Source: an uncultured Myxococcales bacterium (GTDB lineage: Bacteria; Myxococcota_A; UBA9042; CAIXZC01). From it: a stretch of 64,000 nt of DNA. Made by a program: the position numbers and the translations under genes. The notes beneath the pieces are model-generated. The model searched no databases. It worked only from the letters and a program-made list of their open reading frames with translations, and had not been told where the DNA came from. The stretch is taken from positions 57,316-121,315 of the forward strand of contig CAITUV010000003.1 in assembly GCA_903895725.1 (NCBI GenBank), in the 5' to 3' direction. Shown here one piece after another: positions 53,866-60,906 of this stretch (the first letter of the stretch is position 1; every line of letters starts with the position of its first letter).

Positions 53866-54650
53866 GACCTCACCAGAGGAAAACAGCTCAGTATCGCCTC
53901 CAGGACCGCACCGCTGATGGTGCGCCCCTTGTCGGACAGGGTGAAGCAGGCCCGGACATCGCAGCGGGGGTCCACGTCGCCCAGCTTGACGCCGGCAGTC
54001 GCCATCACTCCGTCACGCAGAATGCCTCGCAGCACCCCGGAGATTGCGGCCTTCACCGGCTGGTCGCCCACCAGCGCCACGACTTCGCCGGCCTCCACCC
54101 GGTCTCCGATGCTCCGCACGCAGCGGACACGGCCCGCAGCCGGTGCCCGCAGCAGCCGTTCCGCGGCAAAGCCTCCGATGGGACCTGGAATCCCCGTATC
54201 CGGTGCGGCGCTGCCCGTCTCGATGATACGGCCGAGGTCATGCCCCCGGTGCGTCTCGACGACGATGTGAGCCTCATGGCCGCATGCAGCGCCCGGGCCG
54301 AGACTGATGACGAGCCCGGCCTGCGTCACCGACGTCGCTGCGGACCGCTTCAACAGCCGTGCGTCCACCAGCACATCGGGCTTCCACGTGTCGAGGAGGG
54401 TGGCCTCGGGATCGACGAGCACGGCGACGTGATCCAGCGGAGAAGTCAGACTTTCGCCAAGCTCCCGACGCCTGCCGTGGACACCCTCCACCGTGAACTC
54501 CCGGTCCCAGATTGCGCTGCAGAAGGACACCCCCCGACGGACTGCGAGCGGTTCGGCCACTTCGGTCATGGCGATGTCGAACCTGGACCGGAACAGGCGA
54601 TGAGCGATGCTGCTGGCGAGCTCTCCCGCTCCGAGGATGAGGACCTTCAT
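53862..54650 (-). CDS. yqeB: Selenium-dependent molybdenum hydroxylase maturation protein YqeB
   Basis: Predicted 262 residues. Opens with a Rossmann-type strand and glycine loop (MKVLILGAGELASSIAHRLF), then VDARLLKRS, VISLGPGAACGHEAHIVVETHRGHDLG and a lipoyl/biotin-like loop (APAAGRVRCVRSIGDRVEAGEVVALVG). This order matches the YqeB family (EF2563-type), a marker of selenium-dependent molybdenum hydroxylase systems. Its biochemical role is not established. The ATG overlaps the stop of mocA by 4 bases and its own stop overlaps yqeC, so the three accessory proteins are translationally coupled. Confidence 0.88.
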   Translation of the reverse strand: MKVLILGAGELASSIAHRLFRSRFDIAMTEVAEPLAVRRGVSFCSAIWDREFTVEGVHGRRRELGESLTSPLDHVAVLVDPEATLLDTWKPDVLVDARLLKRSAATSVTQAGLVISLGPGAACGHEAHIVVETHRGHDLGRIIETGSAAPDTGIPGPIGGFAAERLLRAPAAGRVRCVRSIGDRVEAGEVVALVGDQPVKAAISGVLRGILRDGVMATAGVKLGDVDPRCDVRACFTLSDKGRTISGAVLEAILSCFPLVRS

Positions 54651-55216
54651 CGGCGTGACTCCACGTCCGCAGGGGTATCGAGGTCGACCAGCACCCCGGG
54701 GTCGTCCACAGCAACCAGAGACAGTTTGCCCCCGTTCTCCTGCAGGATGGAGCGGGCCCCCTGGTCTCCCCGGAGCGCCCGGAGCGCCGGGAAGTACGCA
54801 GCCCCGAACACCACGGGATGGCCGCGCTTTCCCTCATGGAGCGGCGCCACGATCCCCCCGGGCCCAAGCGGCCGCCATGCCTCGATCAGGGTGCGGATCG
54901 TCGACGTGGCAACCTCGGGCATGTCCGCAAGGCCGACGACCGCCGCCTCGGTGTCCAGGGGCAAGGCCTGCACCCCGACCCGCAGCGAGCTGCCCATCCC
55001 CTCGTCGGCATCCCGGTTCGCAATCACGCGCACTCGGGGCCATTGGTCCCAAGGCTCGTCACCGCGCCGGACCAGAAGAATGCTCTCGAGCTCCGCCACG
55101 GCGCTCCACGCCGCAAGCGTAGTCGCCAGGACCGTCGAGCCCCTCCACGGCAGCAGCAGCTTGTCCCTGCCCATCCGCGTGGATGCCCCCGCAGCAAGGA
55201 GGATGCCCCGAATCAT
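54647..55216 (-). CDS. mocA: MocA-type molybdenum cofactor nucleotidyltransferase
   Basis: Predicted 189 residues. The nucleotide-binding signature LLAAGASTRMGRDKLLLPW is at residues 6-24, followed by EGMGSSLRVGV, VVGLADMPEV (metal-binding Asp) and HPVVFGAAYFPALRAL with GDQGAR, all typical of the MobA-like family and the MocA/YgfJ branch. MocA attaches CMP to molybdopterin to make the cytosine dinucleotide cofactor of xanthine-dehydrogenase-type enzymes. The gene begins 9 bases after the hydroxylase gene and overlaps yqeB by 4 bases. Confidence 0.88.
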   Translation of the reverse strand: MIRGILLAAGASTRMGRDKLLLPWRGSTVLATTLAAWSAVAELESILLVRRGDEPWDQWPRVRVIANRDADEGMGSSLRVGVQALPLDTEAAVVGLADMPEVATSTIRTLIEAWRPLGPGGIVAPLHEGKRGHPVVFGAAYFPALRALRGDQGARSILQENGGKLSLVAVDDPGVLVDLDTPADVESRR

Positions 55217-55225
55217 GCCCGCCCC

Positions 55226-58096
55226 TCAGTCCAGCTGCCCGAGCGCCCGCAGGATCTTCTCCGGAGTGAACGGCCAGTCGCGAATCCACACGCCCACCGC
55301 GTCGTGAATCGCTGCGGCCAGACAGGGAGCGGCCCCGTTGCAGGAAATCTCCGAAACCGACTTGGCCCCCATGGGACCAAACGGATCGTTGGTATCCACG
55401 AGCACCGCCTTGAACTCGTCGGGCAGATCCTGGATCTGAGGGACCTTGTAGTCCAGGAAGCTCGGGTTCAGACAACGCCCGCTCGCATCGAAGATCATCT
55501 CCTCGTACAGGCTGTGACCGATGGTCTTGAGCACGCCGCCATAGATCTGGCCAAGCGCCAGCTCCGGGTTGATTGGAGTCCCGGCATCCTGCAGCGCAAA
55601 ATACTTCCGAACGCGGACCTTGCCGGTGCGCGTGTCGACTGCGACCTCGCAGAAGTGGGCGCCATAAGGGAAGGACCCCTTGTCCGTGATGAAATGGGCC
55701 GTTGAGATGAGTTGGCCGTTGCCGGTGCCGCACTGGGTGCGCCGGGCAATCTGCTCATAGGTCACCTCTCCGGAAAGACCGCGCACGACCCCGGGCCATG
55801 CGAGCTGGAGGTGGTTCTCCGGCTCCTGGAGCATGAGCGCCGCTTCCTTCAGCAGCATCTTCTTCATCTTGAGCGCAGCGTTGAGCGCAGCGCCGCCGGA
55901 GAAGTAAGTGCCCGACGAGGCGTAGGCCCCCACGTCGAACGGCGTGGTATCAGTATCCGCGGCCCGGACCGCCACGTTCTCCATGGGGACCATGAGGGTC
56001 TCGGCGGCCAGCTTCACGGTGACGGTATCGAGTCCGGTCCCCAGGTCCGTACCTCCCGACAGGAGCATGAACGTGCCATCGCCGAACATGCTGATCGCTG
56101 CGTTGGCCGAGTCGAGCCCGGGCAGCCCCGAGCCCTGCTGCACGATCACGACGCCCTGGCCGATCTTCACGTCCGGGTCACCACTGGGCTCCTTCACCCC
56201 CCAGTTCACCAGCTTCCTGCCCTGCTCAAGCGCTTTGCCGAGACCGCAGGTGTGGACAAGCTGCGGCACTCCCTCGCGGCCTTCCCCCAGGCAGCGCAGG
56301 ATCTCGAGCATGGCCCCTTCACGAACCCGGTTCTTCTCGATGAAGTCGATCGGGTCCATGCCGAGCTTGTGCGCCATCTCCGCGGCCGCGAGCTGCAGGG
56401 CGAAAGAGCCCTTCGGTCCTCCATACCCCTGATAGGCACCGGTGGGAGGGATGTTCGAGTAGTAGCTGTGCACGTCAAAATGGACGTTGTCGCAGAGGAA
56501 CAGCGGCAGCGACTTGGAGCAGGCATTCATGGGGACGGTGAGGCAGTGCGAGCCGTAGGGTCCCGTGTTGGCCTCCAGGTCCATGAGGATGGCAGTCAGC
56601 CGCCCGTCCTTCCTGGCCCCGAGCTTCACGCGGACCTTCATGACGTGGCGGGTGCGCGAGTTGACGAACTCCTCTTCCCGCGTGTAGCGGTACAGCACGT
56701 CCCGGCCAGTGACCCAGGTGGCCCAGGCAGCGACCTCCTCGAGCACCATGTCCTGCTTGGAGCCGAACCCGCCCCCTACCCTCTCTTTGATCACGCGCAG
56801 CCGGTTCTCCTTGATGCCCAGGATTCGAGCGATGATCCGCCGGACATGCCACGGAACCTGGGTGGAGGCGTGGAGGATCAGGCGGTCTCCCTCCATCCGG
56901 CTGTAGACTACGTGCGGCTCGACGGGAGTGCACTGGACCTGGGCCGACTCGTAGGTCTGCTCGTGAATCACCTCGGCCTCGGCAAACCCCTTCTCGACGT
57001 CGCCGATTCCGCCCCGGACGGATGCAGCCAGATTGCGGTGCGGGTCCGCGTGGATCGGGAACTGGTAGATGATTCGCCCTTCCCGGGGATCGACTCCCTG
57101 ATTGTAGGCAGCAAGGTCGGCCGGTGCCCCCACTACGTACTCGACCCACGCGTTGTGCACGACCGGAGCGCCCGGTCGCTTGGCCTCGTCGATGGTGAAG
57201 ACGGCCGGCAGCACGTCGTACTCGACCTCGATGAGCTCGAGCGCAGCCTCGGCGGTCTCCAGGGTTTCCGCCACCACGGCGGCGACCCGGTCTCCCACGT
57301 GTCGCAGCTTCTGGTCGAACATGCGACGGTCATAGGGGGACGGCTCGGGGAAGCCCTGGCCCGCAGGGTTGTACCAGACATCGGGGCAGTTCTTGTAGGT
57401 GAACACGGCAACGACGCCCGGCAAGGCCTCGGCCTTCGACGTGTCGATGCGACGGACGTAAGCATGGGCGTGGGGGCTTGCCAGCACCTTCAAGTGGCAG
57501 TGTCCGGGGCGCACCCGGTCTTCCACGAAAGCGGCCTCTCCTCGGGCCAGCAGGTAGCCGTCTACCTTGCCGCAGGCCGCGCCCACGTACCGCAGGCCCT
57601 CTCGAAACTTCGGCATCACGAACGGAGTTGCCGGGTCCTTACGGCGGGCAACGGCAAGCTCCACGGCCTCGAAGATCTGCTCGTAACCGGTGCAGCGGCA
57701 GATGATACCGGACAGTGTGTCCCTGACCTGGTCCCGGGTCGGGTGATCGACCTTCTCGAGCAGCCCTGCCACGGCCATGAGCATGGCACCGGTGCAGTAG
57801 CCGCACTGGACGACTCCGGCATCGACGAACGCGGTCTGGAGGCTGGAGAGCTCCCGCGGACGGGCCAGCCCTTCCACGGTCCGTATGTCCCGCCCCTCGA
57901 CCTGGCCGACGACGAGCAGGCAGGAGTTCACCAGTTGACCGTCGAGCAGGATCGAACAGGCACCGCAGCTTCCTTCGCCATCGCAGCCGTTGCGCACCGA
58001 GTGGATCCCCTCGCGGCGCAGCACGTCGCTGAGTCTCTCGCCAGGCTGGGCCTCGAGTAGCCGGGGAGAGCCGTTGAGCATGATAGGTATTGGCAT
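55226..58096 (-). CDS. xdh: Selenium-dependent xanthine-dehydrogenase-type hydroxylase, fused 2Fe-2S and molybdenum subunits
   Basis: Predicted 956 residues. The N-terminal 2Fe-2S domain (1-80) has C38, C44, C47 and C59; the helical 2Fe-2S domain has QCGYC (C98, C101) and CRC (C133, C135). The molybdenum domain starts near 165 (LRYVGAACGKVDG). It includes GGGFGSKQD, GAYQGYGGPKGSFALQ, GQGVVIVQQGSG, SGGTDLGTGLDTVTVKLAAE, TDTTPFDVGAYASSGTYF and near the end MGAKSVSEIS with the probable catalytic E916. Fusion of the two subunits and neighbouring yqeB/yqeC are the marks of the selenium-dependent XDH family, which hydroxylates purines or related heterocycles and carries selenium as a labile cofactor, not selenocysteine. 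The start at 58096 follows GGGAG. The substrate is not fixed by sequence. Confidence 0.9.
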   Translation of the reverse strand: MPIPIMLNGSPRLLEAQPGERLSDVLRREGIHSVRNGCDGEGSCGACSILLDGQLVNSCLLVVGQVEGRDIRTVEGLARPRELSSLQTAFVDAGVVQCGYCTGAMLMAVAGLLEKVDHPTRDQVRDTLSGIICRCTGYEQIFEAVELAVARRKDPATPFVMPKFREGLRYVGAACGKVDGYLLARGEAAFVEDRVRPGHCHLKVLASPHAHAYVRRIDTSKAEALPGVVAVFTYKNCPDVWYNPAGQGFPEPSPYDRRMFDQKLRHVGDRVAAVVAETLETAEAALELIEVEYDVLPAVFTIDEAKRPGAPVVHNAWVEYVVGAPADLAAYNQGVDPREGRIIYQFPIHADPHRNLAASVRGGIGDVEKGFAEAEVIHEQTYESAQVQCTPVEPHVVYSRMEGDRLILHASTQVPWHVRRIIARILGIKENRLRVIKERVGGGFGSKQDMVLEEVAAWATWVTGRDVLYRYTREEEFVNSRTRHVMKVRVKLGARKDGRLTAILMDLEANTGPYGSHCLTVPMNACSKSLPLFLCDNVHFDVHSYYSNIPPTGAYQGYGGPKGSFALQLAAAEMAHKLGMDPIDFIEKNRVREGAMLEILRCLGEGREGVPQLVHTCGLGKALEQGRKLVNWGVKEPSGDPDVKIGQGVVIVQQGSGLPGLDSANAAISMFGDGTFMLLSGGTDLGTGLDTVTVKLAAETLMVPMENVAVRAADTDTTPFDVGAYASSGTYFSGGAALNAALKMKKMLLKEAALMLQEPENHLQLAWPGVVRGLSGEVTYEQIARRTQCGTGNGQLISTAHFITDKGSFPYGAHFCEVAVDTRTGKVRVRKYFALQDAGTPINPELALGQIYGGVLKTIGHSLYEEMIFDASGRCLNPSFLDYKVPQIQDLPDEFKAVLVDTNDPFGPMGAKSVSEISCNGAAPCLAAAIHDAVGVWIRDWPFTPEKILRALGQLD

Positions 58097-58107
58097 GAAT
58101 GAACTCC

Positions 58108-58902
58108 CTAGCCGATTGCGGGACGACGCACGGCATCGAGCAATGCGCGCCCTCCAAGAACGGACGCGACGTGACGCTTGAACGCAGCGCTGCCGCGGTG
58201 ATCATCGATCGGGTGAACCGCCTGGGCAATGATCGACTCCAGCTCGCCCTGCGCCGGCAGCGGACGCCCGTCCAGCGCCTGCTCCACCCCGTGCAGCCGC
58301 ACCACTTGTCTGGCAACGCCGCCCACCGCCAGGATTGGGCGCCGAACGCAGTCTCCCTCGAGGTCCAGCGAAGCCGCCGCAGCGACGATGGAGATGTCCG
58401 CCGAAGTTCGGGTGTGATTGCACAGCCCGAAGGAGCGACCGGTCGCAGGGATGAGAACCCCGAGGATCAGCCCGGACTCGCCGGAAAGGAGCTGCTCCAG
58501 CGGCAGCTCCCGGTCGACGAGAGACACTCGGGCCTCGGCCGCCAGCAGCGTGGGGATCAGGTCCGCACAGGAGCGGTTCACGACGAGGTGCCCGCCCACC
58601 GTAGCCCGGTTGCGGATGTTCCGGTTCACCATCTGCAGTGCGGCGGTCCGGAGGTACCCGGGCACGTCCGGGTGCTCCACGATCTGCTGGAACGTCACCC
58701 CCGCACCGATGGAAACACCCTTCGCCGAAATCTCGACCGTGTCGAGCCCCAGGGCCGCCAGGTCGATGAGCGCCTGCGGGCGTTCCGTGCGCCCGTTGTT
58801 CACCTCGGTGCCTCCGGCAAGATACTCCGCCGCCGGCCCGAGCTCGGACTTGAGCCGAACCGCTTCGGCAATTGAATCTGGACGATGATAGGTTGGTGCC
58901 AA
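58108..58902 (-). CDS. FAD-binding subunit of the molybdenum hydroxylase
   Basis: Predicted 264 residues with a TTG start at 58902, preceded by a strong AAGGAGT. FAD-binding motifs are EYLAGGTEVNNG (residues 26-37, normally LAGGTD) and NIRNRATVGGHLVVNRSCADLIPTLLA (about 93-119), followed by the substrate-side C-terminal domain (LAVGGVARQVVRLHGVEQAL). It accepts electrons from the iron-sulfur clusters of the next gene's product and passes them to NAD or another acceptor. First gene of the five-gene operon, 11 bases before the fused subunit. The unusual TTG start may lower its expression relative to the catalytic subunit. Confidence 0.87.
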   Translation of the reverse strand: MAPTYHRPDSIAEAVRLKSELGPAAEYLAGGTEVNNGRTERPQALIDLAALGLDTVEISAKGVSIGAGVTFQQIVEHPDVPGYLRTAALQMVNRNIRNRATVGGHLVVNRSCADLIPTLLAAEARVSLVDRELPLEQLLSGESGLILGVLIPATGRSFGLCNHTRTSADISIVAAAASLDLEGDCVRRPILAVGGVARQVVRLHGVEQALDGRPLPAQGELESIIAQAVHPIDDHRGSAAFKRHVASVLGGRALLDAVRRPAIG

Positions 58903-58913
58903 CTCTCACTCCT

Positions 58914-58933
58914 TTTCCGGATGGATCCGGAAA
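58914..58933. promoter_or_regulatory. Perfect palindrome at the hydroxylase operon transcription start
   Basis: TTTCCGGAT, two bases, ATCCGGAAA: a perfect 9+9 bp dyad. It lies between the -10 box (58941-58946) and the ribosome site (58908-58914) and would cover about +1 to +20 of the transcript, the usual position for a repressor operator. It could also fold in the mRNA next to the ribosome site. Confidence 0.55.
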
Positions 58934-58940
58934 CTCTGGA

Positions 58941-58970
58941 AGAATAGTATCTCCGATCGAGTAGTGTCAA
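58941..58970 (-). promoter_or_regulatory. Promoter of the selenium-dependent hydroxylase operon
   Basis: Leftward perfect TTGACA (58965-58970), 18 bases, TATTCT (58941-58946), 39 bases before the TTG start. It begins 19 bases after the stop of the small upstream gene, so the operon has its own start point. Confidence 0.6.
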
Positions 58971-58988
58971 ACGCGAACCGGCATGCGC

Positions 58989-59216
58989 CTAGTGGTTCAC
59001 GTCCGGATCGGCGGCCGGCAGGCACAGCTCCTCGGGGACGGTCCAGAGCTCGGGACGGGCGCCGCCGGTGCCCCCCTTGGACTTTCGAACGCACGGAGGG
59101 TCTCCGAACCAGAGAGCGACGTGGCCCTCCGGGACCCAGGGGTCGGCGTCGGTACCAACGACCGCAGCAATCAGGCCGTCCAGCTCGACCATCTGTCCCC
59201 TGCTCCATCGTGCCAT
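58989..59216 (-). CDS. Small conserved-looking hypothetical protein (75 residues)
   Basis: ATG at 59216, 16 bases after the stop of the upstream lipoprotein gene, with ACGAGG upstream. It encodes MARWSRGQMVELDGLIAAVV, GTDADPWVPEGHVALWFGDPP and ends with PELWTVPEELCLPAADPDVNH. The compact order (GxxVxLDGLxAVVVG, VPEGHVALWFGxP, PExWTVPxEyCxPA) resembles small single-domain hypothetical proteins I have seen in other bacteria, sometimes beside unrelated genes. No function is known to me. It is probably co-transcribed with the upstream lipoprotein. The longer open frame upstream overlaps that lipoprotein and is not supported. Confidence 0.6.
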   Translation of the reverse strand: MARWSRGQMVELDGLIAAVVGTDADPWVPEGHVALWFGDPPCVRKSKGGTGGARPELWTVPEELCLPAADPDVNH

Positions 59217-59232
59217 CGAGGCCTCGTGTCGG

Positions 59233-60795
59233 CTACCGGGCCTTGCAGGCCATGCGGGGCTCGAAGACCGGGGCTGTCTCGTTGGCCCACTGGATGTTGC
59301 CGTAGGGGATGTACTCCTTGGTCGTGGGCATGGAGAACGCATCGTTCCAGGTGTAGTTGGTCCCCCCGCTGCTCTGCCAGAGTCGCACGACCTTCCCCGA
59401 AGGACGCTTCACATCGATGAAGAACGCAAAGGCATCCACCGTGACGTCGACTGGGGCCACGCTCTGAAATCCGGTCACGAAATAGGCGAACCCGGTCTTC
59501 CACACGCCCGGAGAAACCTGCATTCCCAGGGAGAATCTCTCGCCCGATTCCCCGGTTCCGTCATCGTGGTACAGCGTGTACATGCCGGCGTTGAGCACCT
59601 CGCCATCGTTGGCCCCGGTCCTCAGGTACGCCACGAGCCAGTCAATCGGCATGCCGTAGTGTCCCATGTGGCCGTTCCCGAATCCGTCCAGGTAGAATTC
59701 GCAGTAGCTGGCGTCCGCCTGCTCCGCCAGCTCATAAGGCATGCAGTACGCAGACATGTGGACCATCCTCGGGTCCTCCGTGTTCATGCCGTTCTCCCGC
59801 TCGATATCGAGGCACTTCGGGTCATCGGCCGGAGGCCAGATGTCGTAGTGGTAGTTCTCTCCGAGATTGGAGTCCCAGGCCTGGCAGGAAGAGCCGGCTC
59901 CGGAGTAGTTGTGGAACCAGAGCTCGACCTCGGTGGCTCCCTCCGGGATCAGCACGATGAACGGCACCGAAACGGCCTCGTTGGTCGGTTGACCGTAGTT
60001 GCTGACAAAGGCCCTCACACTGCCTTCGAACTGTTGTCCGCCCGGGTTGAAGCGGGCGTGAGCCACGATGTCCCAGGCGGGGTGGCCGTTGTGGGTCCCG
60101 CGGCAATCGGGCAGCCGGGAAAGGTCGTAGTCGACCTGGAGATAGCCGCCCTGCCGTCGCTCGCCCGACGTGGTTTCCTGCCAGTCGGCAAGGAAGCTCA
60201 CCCAGCCCTTCACCGGCTGGCACACTCCCCCATCGTTCGATGCAAAGCCGTTGTCCTTGGCGAGCTTGTGGTTGGCGAAGTCCCCCGAAAAGCGGTTGTG
60301 GTCGAACAGGCGGGCACCGTCGGAATAGCGGATGAAGGCGACCAGCTCGATGGACGGAGCATCACCGTCCTGCTTGTCGGGACCGAACAGGTGGTCGCTC
60401 ATCACGAAGTCATGACGGCGAAAACCCGGAATGACCGCCGAGGAAGGAAGTGCCTCCACTTCCCACCAGTCGGAGGACGTTGCCAGGTGGTACTGGACGT
60501 GCACGGTGACATCCGCCGGGACTTCCTGGGCAATGTCCACCGCCCCTTCCCAGACATACAGGCACGAGCCCGACGAGCAGTCGGTCTGGTAGCCGTCATC
60601 GCCCGGGACACGCCCGACGGAGCGGAGCACAACCCTGCATCCCTGGTCCGCCTGGTCCTTCGAGTCGGTCTTTCCGAGCGCAGCCTGCATGGACTCGGTC
60701 GCTTTGGACTCGGACGCACCGCCGCCCTGCTCCACTCCGCAGGCGGCTGCAACCAGGAGAACCGATGCGACCAACGCAGTGACCATCGTCTTCAC
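59233..60795 (-). CDS. Lipoprotein of unknown function (possibly DUF6209-like)
   Basis: Predicted 520 residues. GTG start at 60795, 6 bases after GGAGG, opening VKTMVTALVASVLLVAAAC with lipobox AAAC. The ATG at 60786 is too far from the ribosome site. The protein looks like two similar beta-sandwich halves. The first (about 50-250) has strands ADVTVHVQYHLATS, QVDYDLSRLPDCRG and AWDIVAHARFNPGG; the second (about 250-520) has PFIVLIPEGATEVELWFHNYSG and FAFFIDVKRPSGKVVRLWQSSGG. The YDxxRLPxCR motif and the W-x-I-x-A-x-x-R pattern recall DUF6209 proteins of myxobacteria; this is from memory and uncertain. It is probably co-transcribed with the small gene downstream. Confidence 0.75.
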   Translation of the reverse strand: MKTMVTALVASVLLVAAACGVEQGGGASESKATESMQAALGKTDSKDQADQGCRVVLRSVGRVPGDDGYQTDCSSGSCLYVWEGAVDIAQEVPADVTVHVQYHLATSSDWWEVEALPSSAVIPGFRRHDFVMSDHLFGPDKQDGDAPSIELVAFIRYSDGARLFDHNRFSGDFANHKLAKDNGFASNDGGVCQPVKGWVSFLADWQETTSGERRQGGYLQVDYDLSRLPDCRGTHNGHPAWDIVAHARFNPGGQQFEGSVRAFVSNYGQPTNEAVSVPFIVLIPEGATEVELWFHNYSGAGSSCQAWDSNLGENYHYDIWPPADDPKCLDIERENGMNTEDPRMVHMSAYCMPYELAEQADASYCEFYLDGFGNGHMGHYGMPIDWLVAYLRTGANDGEVLNAGMYTLYHDDGTGESGERFSLGMQVSPGVWKTGFAYFVTGFQSVAPVDVTVDAFAFFIDVKRPSGKVVRLWQSSGGTNYTWNDAFSMPTTKEYIPYGNIQWANETAPVFEPRMACKAR

Positions 60796-60836
60796 GCCAC
60801 ACCTCCGGGAAACATCAGCGCCCATTCGGTGCCGCC

Positions 60837-60865
60837 CATATACGTCGTGCGCACGTGCGTGTCAA
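60837..60865 (-). promoter_or_regulatory. Promoter of the two-half lipoprotein
   Basis: Leftward perfect TTGACA (60860-60865), 17 bases, TATATG (60837-60842), about 42 bases before the GTG at 60795. One of the best sigma-70-type matches in the window. Confidence 0.6.
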
Positions 60866-60906
60866 CAGGTAGAAGGAGGGTTGACCGCCACTTCCGAGCG
60901 GTGGAT

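Noticed and set aside
55712..58060. 782-codon open frame on the plus strand opposite the hydroxylase gene
   Set aside because: Antisense shadow caused by high G/C at third codon positions; the minus strand encodes a clear enzyme with all its motifs.
55226..58096. Search for an in-frame TGA (selenocysteine) or SECIS element in the hydroxylase
   Set aside because: The frame has no internal stop. This enzyme family carries selenium as a bound cofactor, so no SECIS is expected.
58903..58988. Molybdenum-cofactor riboswitch upstream of the hydroxylase operon
   Set aside because: The predicted leader is only about 32 bases and holds one simple hairpin, too short for that riboswitch.
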